This document shows positions 40,483-54,699 of a stretch of 64,000 nucleotides of DNA, one piece after another. Each line of letters begins with the position of its first letter. Positions within the stretch are counted from its first letter, which is position 1. Both the position numbers and the translations under genes were made by a program. The stretch spans positions 64,554,984-64,618,983 of the forward strand of contig NC_133933.1 of assembly GCF_031877795.1 (NCBI RefSeq), read 5' to 3'. Source of the DNA: Strix aluco. Lineage: Eukaryota; Chordata; Aves; Strigiformes; Strigidae. The notes below the pieces were generated by a model. It saw nothing but the letters and a program-made list of their open reading frames with translations, was not told where the DNA came from and ran no database searches.

Positions 40483-40506
40483 AAAAAAAAAGGGGGGGGG
40501 GGGGGG
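40483..40506. repeat. poly-A/poly-G junction
   Basis: Nine A residues run directly into fifteen G residues. A G run of this length can form quadruplex-like structure. It may also be a place where sequencing or assembly is unreliable. Confidence 0.85.
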
Positions 40507-43500
40507 CTTCAGGAAATTTAAAACACTGCCATTCCATCCCATCCCACTCCAGCTTTGTGCTTTTAAAGACAGCTGAGTTTGCGTTTAAAGATGATCCTGC
40601 TGTGACTTCATCTGGGAAGGAGCAGAAACCAGGAGAAACCAGCTCAAGGCAATCTACCAACTCTGCTGCGGGAGGGCTGCTCACTTCATACAAACAAGCC
40701 TGTATTTCAAATCCTCTCGTCTGCGAGCAGGTGGTGATCCAGGCAGAAATCCAGCGACGGAGAGATGGTGTTTGCTGATCAGCTTAACAACTGCCCCATC
40801 TAGTGTATCAGCCTCACACGGCAGCATCTCCCTGAGACACAAAATCACCCACCGAGTTTTTCCCTGCAGCAGCCCCCTGGCAGTCATCAGCTGGGCAGCT
40901 GGGGAGGTTAAGGCACCTAAACAAATGTATGGAGGTGACAGATAATGGAAGGTGCAGCAAATGGGTCAGAAGCCCGAGGGGGCAGTTGGGACCATATGGT
41001 ATAAGGCGTATAAGGCATTTGGGCTCAGAGAAAGCTGTTTTATAGTAGTAACAAGGTCAGATGCTGCAGTAATCATAAGGATGCTCTTAGCTCTGAAGTC
41101 CTACGAAAAATAACTGGAGTAAGACATAACAAAACAGGAGCTACAAGGTGGTTAATTCTACTTTATGGCTGGGCATAAAGTTTCAACCATATATTGATAA
41201 ACATAAGCATACTCACAAAAGCCAAAACCCTGACCTTTCCAACTTTTTTCCATTCCCCTCCTCCTGCAGCAGGAAGGCTACTGAAGCTGTTGGTCCTTAT
41301 AGGACAGGAAATATGATTAAAAAAGGCAAAAGAAAGCTCCATTACCTTATACATTCATTACATCAGAAAAAAAGAAAAAAAAAAGACTACTCGCATGAGT
41401 GAGACTTTCTTCAAGAAATTACTATAATGCAAACAAATTGTTTAAAGTGACCAACCTAATCATTTGTTGTTTTCTGCTGTATAGTCTGTGTTTTTAGTCT
41501 CTTTCACAGACCTGTTGGAAAATCCCAACTTATGAACAAGTCTCCTCATCTCCATGGCAGGGCAGAGCTGGGTTGGTAAGGGTCCAGCGTGTCAGCTCTG
41601 CTGGCCACCACAAGCAGATGGGCTCCTGAAGTAAAGTTGATGCTAGATGGAGAGTATCCTCACTTTTCCTACACTTGGTGGGCATTGCAGTGCAAAAGAT
41701 CTGGAGATCTTTTAATAAAATGTGTTAATGCATCTCACGCTTGCTTATATCAGGACTTTCTTAAGAGGCTGGAACTGAAAAGAACCCCATCTGGTCCCAC
41801 AGAGACTTTTGCCTTCCAAAGGACTGTGGTATTGAACTTCAGGTCACCTCTTCTTTCTAAAGTGTTCTGAAGAGGCCTTCCTGGGATAAAAGCTGCAGCG
41901 ATGTATTTCAGCCTGAGCCAAAGCCCTAAGTGTACCAACATCATAAATCAAGCCTCCAGAAACATGTGAAAGCATATTATAACTTCATTTAGAATAAAAA
42001 AAAAAAGAACAGTAGATTTTTCTGTCTCTTTCTACTAATTTCTAAATGCCTGTGCATGGCAGGATCATGTTTTCAGAAGTTTTCAACACCAAAGAAGCCC
42101 ATCAGCCACTGAAAAAACCAAACAGCTGAGAATGTGACCATAAGAGCCAAAGCAAAACAGTATTAAACACTGGAAAGTCACAATGAAATCACAATCCCAG
42201 AATCACTGCAGTAGACTTCTACGGCAGTGTACTGCTGCATTTCAAAGAAAAGGGCTGCACAGCAGCTGAAGGTGAAGCTCAGGTGAGTTGCAGTCACAGC
42301 GATGGCTTGGCTGGACCAGACTGTCATAGCCTGAGCTGCACGTTCCTTTGAAGAATGCTTGGTCTGCTGAAAGTACTCCCTTACTCAAAGCCAATGCATT
42401 TGCTGAGAGATCAAAATGTCTGTATTATATACTAATGATACACCAAATACACTGAAATGGGAGGAAAAATATCAACACCAAGTCTGGAGGGGGAAAGGAA
42501 GGGTGCCCACACCTTTCTCCTTCCATGGCAATCTCAAAGAGCAGTGACATTAACCTGCTTCCCTGTTCAGAGCAAGGGTCCACGTGGTCATCCTTCAGCC
42601 TTCAGCCTTTCTCTTGGAGATGCCTGATAGATACCAATTTGTTCCTTCCTTCTCTGTGACTATGTACCTGTGTTTTCTAACAGAGAAAGCAAGGCTCCAC
42701 CAGTTTGATAGCTAGATGTTTATATTTCAGTGGTTTAGAAAACATCATTTAAATCAGCTGGACTGAACTGAAGGTGGTTAGTTATTTTTTCATATATACA
42801 CACATCATCATACCCAAGAACCTATCAATGCCTATGGACGGGTTATATGATCTTATTCCTTGTGTGTCATGAATTCTCAGCAGAACCCGTACTGCAATTT
42901 TATGTATCAAATATGCACCCCTACTGAAAACTGCCCTGCAGTTCTATAGCAGAGGATTTCAATGCCCACTATTCACATGACTCAGCCAGTGTTCAATGCT
43001 GTTACAGAAATTCCCAGGCTCATAGCAATCCACTCAGGGACATTACACCCCTCAGAGTGGCATGGAGGGAAGATATTCCATTAGAAGACAAGCAAGAAAT
43101 TTTGGTTCACTGAACCACAACCAGCCTTTACTGCAGGAGTTTTCAGCATCAGAGTGAATCTCACAGACATGTGACATCTATCAAAATGCCACTGAACCTG
43201 GTTTCTGATTTTAACTCGGTATAATTATTACACCGGCCGAATCACTTTCACAGTGATCCCAAATTGCCACAAAACATGAAAGCCACTCTTGCAACAATTC
43301 TGTTTCTAAAAGATTAAGCTCCATTAACAAAGGGAGATTAAGACTACTGAAAAGTGCACATATTTTGATAGCTTTTATTGACATGCAAAAGGATTAAACC
43401 AGAAATCATTTGCATGTATTTTTAAAACTCTGGTCCTTATAAACGTGCATAATTTTAAGCATCTAATCCTAAATCTGAGAGAGCTGCATATTGCCATTTA

Positions 43501-44806
43501 CAGAGCTCCTTCTGGATTGTTTTTCCGCTCTCTCCCATTGTTATGATAATCAATGTTTGTATAAAAACATTTTGGATCAAATCTCATTTACTTCATACAT
43601 GATATGCATGAAGTTTAGTTTTCTGGGATTTATTTCCTCTGTGGGATATATATTACTGAGACAAATTCACAGCAACAGAAGTATGGAGTTCTAATAGGTA
43701 TTAGAATTCACTTCACTAATTAGTGCCTAAATTAAAATCTCCTTGATGTAATTTCTTTAAAAATAGCAATGGGCTTAGAAAGCAGGCAAAATTTGTTTAT
43801 TCAATGGACTTCTCACTGTCAAGACCCCATTGCCTAGACTCCATCTAAATATTCTAAATATTCACCTAAACTCATCTAAATATATATTTATCTTTAAGCC
43901 TAGCATAAAAGTGAGTGTAACACAACTCCTCTTCAAAATGCTGAGGGAGAATTTCCTTTGGTTTTGCCCTTTAATTTAACTTATTGCCAGTTATTTCTCT
44001 GCTGCTTGGGAGAATGCCTTCCCATCTCTTCTGCTTCTCTCTGCTTTTAAAGGAGGTGGAGAGAACACCCTGCCACAGATGGGGTGGCCAAAAAGCAAGT
44101 TCCATCTTTATATCCTCAGTCCAGTGTGTCTGGTGCAGGTGGATGGCTTGTATGCTCAGTCCTGTGTCCCCCACTGTCATTTCTGAATTGGTCTAAACAC
44201 AGACCAATAAAAAAACCACTGCTCATTGCCACTGCAAAACAGTTTCTTTTCACATACTTTTTAGTGTGTTTCCAGCTCTGGTTTTAAGTGCTTCCATTAG
44301 GGTAATTTTCACTCTTCCTCCTGGGAGACTATTCCCCAGCCCAATAAATCTCACTCCCAAGAAACCTCTTTTGCACATGTCCCCTCCTGTGCTTGCAGCA
44401 CTTTTCCAATCTTGGCCTAGAATGAGTGGAACAAATATCTTTTTTCCCACAGAGTTTACACAATAATAAAGTTGCAAAAGCTCTGTGCTCCACTGAATTA
44501 CTTTCACTGGTCAGTAGTTTATGTAAAACCAACTTGTGTGTTGCTTGCAATAGACAATTTATAATTTTAATAAATTACAACAATTCCACAGTAGTGCAAA
44601 ACCGTCCAAAACAGACAATATTATCACAAACTTCATAGAAGACATAAGAAAAGAAGTATAGAAAATCTTTATTTAAACTGCTGATACCAAGACTAAGTCT
44701 GACGGGTCTTTATCCCCCTGAATTCAGCAGACCGGTTACAGACATCTTGCCAGAGCTCACTCTGTCAGTGATGTTTCCTTTCTCTTTTTAAAAGACTAGC
44801 AACATT

Positions 44807-44826
44807 AAAAAAAAAAAAAAAAAAAA
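44807..44826. repeat. poly-A tract (20 bases)
   Basis: A pure A run with no recognisable retroposed gene or LINE tail to its left, so it looks like a simple repeat rather than a retrocopy end. Confidence 0.85.
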
Positions 44827-47800
44827 GTGGTTTCGTTTGCATTTTACCTAACCCAGCTTGAATTCAGAGTGATTTCAAAGTAACGCCTAGCTTGCTATTA
44901 GGCAATTACCTTGCTATTTTCAGATGGCTTGCCACCTTCCCTCACCCAGGGCCAAACCTGCAGAGCTGCCTGGCTCCTGGTGCTGCCTCCACGGCAGGCA
45001 CTGAATGAAACGCTTGTTTGGAAGGGGAGAAACTGCAAGGGGAGAAACTTTCTTCCAGGGTCTGGCGATGATCAGGAGAGCCCTTTGAGATGGAGCCAAA
45101 AAAGGGCAGGCAGCGCATCTGAAGCCTCAAGCTGTCCCCAGAGTCTTTCACCCCTGTAGCTGAATGGAAGTAATTCATTCTGCTGTTTCCCTCCAGCTCT
45201 GGAAGATCACACACTGCAAGGGTGTAGCTTTCAGATGCTGTGTCTGATAGACCACTAAATGCACAAGCTGTAGTACAATGCACTCATGTACCATATGCCC
45301 GGTAATAAAAATCGTACCACAGAGTGAAATGGGTGCTGTTGGCTTGTGAGCCAAAATCACCTACAAAATCATACATACGTTCACCAGTTCACCATGTGAA
45401 GATCCAGCTAGACAAATCTCAAGTTGACTATATAAATAAGAGAAAGGTCTGAAAAGTACTGCATCAATCCTTTGGAAATCTTTCTCCAAAAATGTTTTTG
45501 CTATTTGCAGATCAAAAGCCATTGTTTATCTCAGCTTCCAAAGAATAAGGCAAAATTCATAGCAGATGTGTCTCCAAAGACTTAAATATCTGGGTGGCAG
45601 CATTTTTTTTTTTTTATTTGCTAGTCACTAAAACAGACATGGTGTGAAATATTGCCATTCAGTTTTGTTTGCAGCAAGGCATAACGGGAAGACACCATTT
45701 TTTTAAAAAAATGTTTGGGGCTCAAAAGTCAAACAGCTGGAAGAAAGATGCTGTGCCCCTGGGGAGCTGTAACTCTCCCTCTCATCTCACTCCTAAGGAT
45801 ACAGAGTTGAGAGTCTACTCAGAGAAAAACAGACAGAGGTGCCTACAGCCCAAGTAACAAAAGCAGCATGCCATGCTTCATCCTCAGGGCTAGAGCAGTT
45901 CACATTATGACTTGGGATGTCCTCAAATCTGCCACCAGTCCCCAGTGGATTACACTTGCTCTGGCTGTGTAAGTAAAAAGACTTACTTCAAATTCAACTT
46001 TTCTGAGCTTGCCAAAACCGCTTTTAATCAGAAAAAAAAAAATTCAGAATTATGCCTCGTAGGTGCTGCCTTTTCATGCTGCTCTTTGGTAGCACTCATG
46101 TTTTTTAAGATCAGAAGTTCACATTTTCATCGGTGGTTTAAACCACTAACATTAACTGTCAGTCCTGACACTGAGCAGCAGAGGAAATAAATAAAAAAGT
46201 GGCAAGCGATGACTGCTAATTATCCTTTCACTCACAAAGTTTAAATATAGCTGCCTGTGTTTGAACACAAAGAAGGCCTGCAATTAGGACACATTCAACT
46301 GCAAATGCACAACCCCTTCTTTACTGTGCTTGTAGATGATACAAAACAATACCTCAACACCAACTCTACTTGCTGCCTATAATTTTCTTGAGTACTGTGT
46401 GTATTAGCCACAGATGTATCTTAAAAGCTGTGATTCTGGACCCAAAACCAGAAAAAGCAAACACACATGCTCTGGAGGGGGAGCTTTGCTCAACATGCTC
46501 TTTAGGGTCTGGTTCTATGAAGTACTGAATGTCCTTATACTTTCAAGAAGGCCTTTGAACCTTTCAAGAATTTGATATCCAATGATTTAGCCATAACAAA
46601 GTAAAGTGGCAGTCGTACACTTGCCCTGTATAGGTGGATGGGGTCCTTTAGAATAATCACATTTCTGTGCCAGGGAAATTCTGACACTTCTCTACTACCT
46701 TCGTTCCTGTTCTTTCTCCCAAAATTAGAAGGAAAAAACCCTCCTATATCAAATTTTCATATGATGAAAAATTCTAAATACCTTAGACTAATTTTCTGAA
46801 GTGACAGTTTACCATTTTCAAGTTTTGTCAGATATTTCTCCCTGCAAATGCAGAAATGTGACTGAAATCAGGATTGTTTCCACAAAAAGAGCGGATTTTT
46901 ACAAAACTCTTATTTCCTTGGGATGTATCTGTATTCAAAGAAACTTTAGCTAACTTAACAACTTTAAATAAAGCAAGGACTGTGCCAGAGTTCAGCCTTT
47001 TCCTGATCCTTGCCATTGTGCCAAGCTTCATCTTAAAAAGGCTCTGAAGCACTTCTCCATTGCTAACATTCAGCAACCCTTTTTTTAAAGAATCATTAGG
47101 AGACCTTTTTTTCCCTTCCCAATGAGTTCCTAAAATTGAAAGAATCACTGCTCTGTCTGTACAAATTCAGATCTTCATCTCCCTGTGACAGTCAGAAAAT
47201 AAACCTATGTTTGCAGGTTCCTAGTCCATTCACATCTCCGTCTCTGGGGTCAAAGAGCCTCCAAACATCTGGGAAGCACTGGAGTGCATCACACTTGAAT
47301 GCGCAGAACAGAAACCAACAAATACACAGCCAGACCTAGACAGAGAATCATCAAAAGTGGTATGTAGGCTATCAACACAATTTAAATGAGATTTATTGGA
47401 AGCTGTGGAGAAGATAGAGAAGAAGCTAGTAGGGGGAGGGGAGTGAAAAGAGTAGGGAGAAGTGAAAGGAACTAAGAGATAAGTGCCTTTCATTTCCAGT
47501 ATAGTTTGGATAGGAACGACTTGGGTAAAGGTGCCAAAACTGAGCTATGAACTGATGCATCCAGCTAACAGAAATAGCGTGTGGTACTGTGCAACTGGGC
47601 AAATTCCTCAAGCGGGAGCCAACAAAATTGTGTGCAAGACTGAAGTCATGTCTGAAGTTGAAGGCAAAGAAAAAGTAAATGTTTTTAATAGGAGTCCACT
47701 CTTCCCAAACAAGTTTTTCTTCTGGATACTATAAATTGTGCAAATGTTTAAAAATGTAGATTGAGCTATAAAATACATATTTAATTAAAAATAACTATTA

Positions 47801-50800
47801 AATGCTCTATTTTCTGAAAAAAAAAGACATTTAGTAAAAAATATGATCATTATTTCAAAGAAAAGCCATTTACACACAGTATTTTAACATGCGAAGAGTC
47901 GCCACGTTGCCACAGAATGCTTCCTCTCCCACATTTCCCTCCCAGCCCCCCACTGTTTGGCCCTGTATTTCTCTGAATGTGGCCAAGTGGTTTTAACAAC
48001 ATGAGAAATGAGAAGGGTAATCCAGAATGTGCCAGAAATATATAAGAAACTTGAGAGAGAAGAGAGAGGGTAAGAAAAGATCTTACCACCAAAGCATGCA
48101 GAGGTTTAAGCTTCCTTTTAGCTCCACTTCATTATAAAATCCTCTACCTGAGCACATAGTGGCTTTGAAGCTTCAGGCTATATTAAAGCATTGCCGATGT
48201 TTCTGAGCCCATTATACTAAGTACTCAATACTGATAAAATTTAGTAATATTTCACTGCTTCAGCCTTTCAAAACTCAGAAACTGTAATAACACCAAAGGC
48301 ACTCGTAGGATTTATACAACACACCATATTAAAAGTCCAATTTGGCATCAAAACTGTGTGATGGGGAACAAATTTTCTAAGCCACCCACCGAGAGGATTG
48401 TTGACTGACTGCAAACTCTGCTGTGTTTCAGGAAGATCACAGTGCTTTCCACATGAATGAAAAGCAAGAGCATCCCTTGTTGTGGTGGGTTTTAAGACCA
48501 ACAATTTCAAATGTAAAGTGAAAAGTGATTGAACTCAGAACACTGAAGTCAGGATTTTCTATTTTCTTCAAGATACTTTTTCGTCTGTGACACTTGATTT
48601 GTACCTGAGAAAAACTAAATTCTGCATCTGTTAAAAATAGCAACATGCTAGGTAAAATGCTAGGAGAAAAAAAAAAGAGGGAAAAAGAAAAAAAAAGGAT
48701 TACCACTGAACATATCTTTGCCTTATGCTAAAGTGTATTCAGTAAGAACTACTAAAAATTCAGAAGCAAGACTAATACTGCTGTTATTGAAAATCGAAAT
48801 CCTGCAGGATTTCTGACACGGAAAAGATTCTGACTTCAAAAAGCAAAAATAAATAAAAATATAAAGTCTTCAGCAATCTTCAGAAAACCTGCCAACTATC
48901 CCCAGCCCTTTGACCTTAATTAGTGCCTGCTTTTTCATGAAAAAATGGCAAAAAAAGAGGAGGCGGGAGTGGGGCGGAGAAGAGAGATAAATGATTTACT
49001 GTAATGATGGATTTGACAGATGAAATGCTTAGGTTTTAAAACAAAAACAAATGCTTTTTTAGAACAAGTTGTTTACATTCAGTAAGAGAAGGAGTAAAAA
49101 GTCTTCAGCTACTCTTTAGATCACTTCTTCAGGCTTCATACTTGACGTGCAGTCTGATATTAAATGGTTACTTGCTCAAAGCCACACACCAGCAGGAAGT
49201 GTAAATGCCAAAGGGCCTTGAGAAACTGAAACACACAGTAGCAAAATGCTGAACAGATCACACAGTCAGCTACTGATTAGTTGCTGCAAAATATGCATTA
49301 AATCCTACGCTGTGAATATTTGCAGTCCAATTTCTACTTAGCCAACCACAAAGATTATTACCACATTTAGAAAACACTTATTTTTTTAAAAGCCTGAGCC
49401 AAAGTCTGAATATTTAACTGCAAAGTTGTTGTCCCAGAAACTGGGTCATGTATAAATGACGCATAGGATACATGGTTGTGTTCCCGGTGTTCCCCCTTTC
49501 ACACTTAATCAGGCAGAACCTATCCCAGTTATTCTGCAAGACTTCGTGTGGAATAAGAAGTTTTAGTCCAGTATAAAACAGGCAGGTTCTTATTTCATAT
49601 GCATTATGGTATAAACTCATATTAGAAATGGCTGACTATATTCTGGCACGTACTTCTTCCCTGCATGCCCATCTACTATACCAATTTTCAGGCAGACTTA
49701 AACTTTGTCAGTGTATGAAGTACAAAATTCAAGATTCCTTAATTTTTCCTCAGCACCCTTCTGAAACTACAAGTTACAGTTACATATAAGGATGACCAGA
49801 ATGGGGTTTAACACTGTGGGACAATGGTCTAAGCATGTTTCCAGATTATTACAAAGAAGTGGATGCTTCAGTTCTATAAGCATATGTCAAATTGCATATG
49901 GTTATGCTTGATGCCTCTTCCTGATAATTCAAATTTTCAAACTGATGGAAAAATATTAATGTGGACTTAGGGACAGAATGCACTGTCTCTTAGAAATGAC
50001 AAAGTCATCTTGAGTTTAGTTCCTAGCTCTACTATCATTTTCTACCCCAAATTATCTGCCTTAGGCTTCTTGCAAAGTTCTATATTTTGACTTATGTTGC
50101 AAACAAGTCCTTCTTGATACAATGGAGAATCATGTTTTCCCGTAATGCTCACATTTTCATATAATGTATCAAAACCAGCTGCTTTAGTTAGGAGTGTTCT
50201 TCCACATCATGAGGCTTCTCTCCCCTCAACCCCTCTGATGACAGAAAAACACCATCTTTCTAACTGCCCTCCCAAAGCACATCTGATTTCTTCACAAACA
50301 CTTCATTCAACTCCCACAGACCTTGGTAGGACTCTTGCTTGGTGTAATTAGATACAAGAAACTGGAATCTGTAGCCATTTTTGGAAATATGAGTACAACT
50401 GGAGAGGGAAATACAGGCAAACCTTAACAGCTACCTACCTACCCACCCAAAATTTACCTTTTTCCCTAGGTTCCATGCCCCCAGATATCTAGAGTAAGAG
50501 TATTTCAGGTTTCACTCTTTCGAGATGCTCAAATACCTTCAGCTGTCAAAAACATTTCCTTTGCATCAACCAGAATGTTTGTCCATTAAGAAAAGAATCT
50601 GACATTTTTTAAGTTTGCAAAGTGGAGCACTCTAATAATGAAAAGCTCAATTAAGTCCAAAAATCATGCACTTTCTTCCCATCCACCATCAGCCTCTATG
50701 ATGCTCTGATCACTGCATGGAAGCTTCCCCAGTTCTTCACTTAACTGGGGGATTTTAAGCCATCTTTTCACCCATCCTATTCTGGAGCCAGAAGCAGATG

Positions 50801-51983
50801 TCATTGTAGCTGTTACTCATTACGTTTTTGAATAAAGTAACCTGCAAAAGACCAGTTTGCTAGGCAAAAATTCCCAAAATAATACTGGGATGTACAAGTT
50901 TTGAGTCATTGGCACTCAGACTTTTACTCTCTGCTGCAAGCCAACATCTGGAGTATAGCTTGAGATATTGATGAATTGCTGTCTGAATTCCCAGGTGGGG
51001 GTGTGGTTTTTTGTGTCTGTCATCAGAAAGGCATGAAAAAAAGCATTAAAGGAATGGAAACGTGTGAGGAGTTCACCTCTACCTGAAAGGTGCACTTAGC
51101 AGTGGAACAAATTACCTGAAACTTCTCCTTCTTGCTAAAGAGCAAGACCTCAAGAGGAACTGCAACAATATGACAATGTCAATCCCAGAGTGGAGAAATG
51201 GGTGTTTTTTTGACTTCTGGTCTGAGCAGTAAAGTTCCCTTTTCACCAAGATGTATACCTCACCACAGACCTCACCACCTTCAGAACAAAATGCAAAGCT
51301 GTGTAGCAAAAACCACAACACTAAAAAGAGAGCAAACTGAAAACTGTCTACATGTCTATGTGGAAACGCAGATGAAGAATGGGCACCGCAGTAGCTAGGG
51401 TTGGTGCCTGAGGACCATCACGAACAGAACTGCCAGCACCACCTTGCAACTAGAGCACAAAGGGAGCTGATATGAAACAGCAACCCCCCGCTCCACCATG
51501 CACCCCGGGGCTCACCACTGACGCTGAGAGCTGCCCTCAGCCCCATAGTCACCAAATTTTGATTTTGGAGAAGTTCTGGGAAATCATTTGAACAGTCTTT
51601 GTTTCCGGTGCAGTTCATTCCCCATTTACGCTGGGCAAATTGAGACGCTTGACTAACGTGATCGACCTTTAAGGTGGGTTTAAATCTAGTCACTAAACAT
51701 GGAAAGCTGAATTCTTCAAGCATCATTCCTCAAGTGGCTCTGGTGTTGCTCTGAAATTTTTGGAGAATATGTTTTTCTTCACCAATCTCCTAGAGTTGCT
51801 CTGGCAAACTAGCCAGTGGTCAGATGGCGAGTACCACAATTTTGAAGTGATGCACAATATGCCTGCCACAGAGGCTCTGAACTTCAGTGGCGTTACACTT
51901 TTTCAGGGTCTAAATCAAAAGTCTAGATTGTGCCACCCTTACTCATGATGATAATCACCTTATTCCTCCCAGGGTCCTACCTG

Positions 51984-52020
51984 GTAAGTAAAGTAAATAG
52001 TAAGTAAATAAGTAAATAAG
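51984..52020. repeat. GTAA-type tetranucleotide microsatellite
   Basis: An imperfect run of GTAA/ATAA units, including TAAGTAAATAAGTAAATAAG. It lies in AT-rich intron sequence with no sign of function. Confidence 0.8.
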
Positions 52021-54699
52021 ATGTTGGAAGGTAAAGGCCTGATACAACAACGAGTGAGGTGACAGCCCAGAGAGGGAAATAAAGTAATCTTCTACCACTA
52101 ACCCTAAAAGAAAAGGCCAGCTTTAAGAAGAAGAAAAAACAGAAAATATACTGTCCTCACAAACTGGACCACAGCTGATGAAGTGAGATGCTGTAAAGTG
52201 ATACCAGGAAGTCGCTACTTTCAGCATATGATAGTAACAGGGGAAGGAGTGGGGGTAAGAAAGCACAGGCAGCATAAACATGGGGACCACCTGACCAGCC
52301 TCACTGTACTATTGAGATACATACAGTAGTGATCTAGAATAACAAACAGATGCATTTTATGAGCCACTGCCAAAGCTGCTTTTAGAAAGGCTATTATATT
52401 TCCCTTTGCTAGAAGGGTCTCTACAAATATTGCCTCTTAACAGATCCTAGAATGGTAGATCAGGAGGTGGTAAAATAAATGACAGTGAGAACTTTCTATA
52501 GAGGTACCAACCCATCACTGATGGAGTGTGAGGAGACAACAATGTCTTCTCAGCATTACTGGCATTGGAATCTAGAAAATGAAGACATATATGCAACAGA
52601 AACTGCAACTTGTGACTTCAACAGTTGCAAGTGAATCACTCCAGGAACAGGCAGCAAGCAAACATTTTGCGGGTTATTTAAAATGCAAATTATTCTTTTC
52701 TAAATGGAGCAGCTGAAGCATAGGTAACATCTGATGTAAATGAGTGACCTACTTTAATCAAATGGTACAGCTAGAGAAAGAGTTAGAAGCAAAAATAATA
52801 ATACAGCTCATATTGTTTCTCTAAGTGCTTAGCATTTCTGTCCCCATTATGGTTGTTCTCCAGGTTAGTGGAGGAAGGATAAAGCAGGTTATTTTAATGG
52901 CATCTGAGTATAAAAACAATTCTCTAAACATGACATTAAAAATTAAACAGCTTTGCATCTTTAATGCATACTTTCCTTTTTAAAGAGAGAATCAACAGTT
53001 GTGTGGCAGCATGCAAGTATTTTTGTTGTGCCCAGTGAGCAGCTGGAAAAAAATACAGGAAGCAGCAATGGAGCAAATACAGAATGAAAGAAAAGATGTC
53101 AAAAAAATAAAAACTAGAGAAAGCAACTCTTGTCACTTGCTGGCAGGAAGCACATCCTCAAAATTAAAAGAAAAAAATCAAGTAGGGCAACGGGGAGGCC
53201 TAAATTTTGGGGGTAAGAAACTACAAATAACAGCACATCTTTGAAAACACCATCATTTTACCTCCACTGGATTTTCCAGTCTCTTCTAATGAAACCAGCT
53301 CATTGTTAGTAGTCTTTGTAGTTAAGCTAACGACAAACATAGTCTAACATTGACATGGTCTCAATCTTGTCAACCTCTGTGGTGATCCCTCTACATCTAG
53401 GTTAAGGCATCTTGTGCACGTCAAGCCATAGAGTGTTGTTTATGCAGCATTCTTCCAGACGGTGCTAAAATACACCTTGTACCTAAAAGTAATCCTTTCT
53501 GATTCGGACAAACCACTGGAACCTCCTCCCTCCTTCCTGTCCCAAATGTCCTTCAACATAACATTTAAGTAGACATGGGAAAAGGTAGAGCTGAAAATGA
53601 TGCAGAGAATGTCACGTAGAGTTGTTTTTGCTTGCAGGCTCTGGCCCCACAAGTTGAATCTACTTGCTCCTATGTGACTAAGCAAGTTTGTACTCCCTCT
53701 CTCCTCATCAGGCAGGCACAGGCTGTATGTTTGAGCTTCCCCAAGCATGTGGTCTGCTTCATCTTAACACTCCCTGAGGAGCAAACATAAGAGGACATTG
53801 TGGTCCATTGCAGACCTGACCACGCACTGCGCTGTCCTGCTTGTGCTGCGGCAGAGGAGGTCCCTCACCACACTCTGGAGCTGCCCTGATGGCACTGAGG
53901 TTCACAGGTGCATCCAAAATACCTACATCGTCAGGGATGTATGTGCCTACAGTCTTGTTTTGGTCAACAGAGCAGGGCTGATTTGCAACTGGGCGAGCAC
54001 TCATTTTCAAAATGTGCTTGGCAGTATGGAGACCAGAATTTCATTTGCCTCAATACCCGAGCTCAGGAAAAGACTGAGTAAAGAATAGCCCAACTGAGTA
54101 TGTATTTATTTTACTCTGGCCACTTTCAAATACCTGCACTGTAAACTAGGACATTCACTTCCTTGCATTTTGCACAGCAAAGCTACTCTGAATCCTGAAG
54201 GAAGCCTACTCTGTCCCAAAGGGCCAGCTTGCACCCCCAAATCATCCTGTGTGCACTTGCAGTCCTGAAGTGGGACGGTGGAATACTGACTCATTCATTT
54301 TTTTTGCCTCACCTGTTAACGAAAAACCCTGAGGAGATCTAAGTGCATGAAGTAAAATCCTAACACGGAATTGAAGCATAGTGTGTGAAGTGGCAGGTTG
54401 AGGAGTTCTGATGTCCCCACAATATGCCCTGAAGCTTTTCTGCCCTTGCAGTTAGAGATGCTTCGGTGAGCGAAGTACCCACCACTTTAGTGAGGTTAAT
54501 TTAAATCTGAGAACACGGGTATGAAAAGCCAAGAACTTGACGAACATCAACTTGTTTGTTTACTGGGGTTCACTTAAACCTGAAAGCACGAGTTTGAAAG
54601 CCGGGAACTTGATGAACATCATCTCGAGGGGCAGATCCAACGTCCCGTAAACCAGAGACCCACACCGTGGCCACCGAGAGAAAGACGGTCCGAGGTCTG

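Larger units (their letters stand above)
38749..54699. other. presumed PHACTR2 intron, right part
   Basis: About 16 kb of AT-rich DNA leading up to the PHACTR2 CpG island. Homopolymers stand out: A9 then G15 at 40483-40506, A20 at 44807-44826, T13 at 45603-45615. No CR1 copy, gene or RNA gene was recognised. Open frames such as those near 44.9-45.3 and 53.4-54.1 kb show no protein features. Confidence 0.5.
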
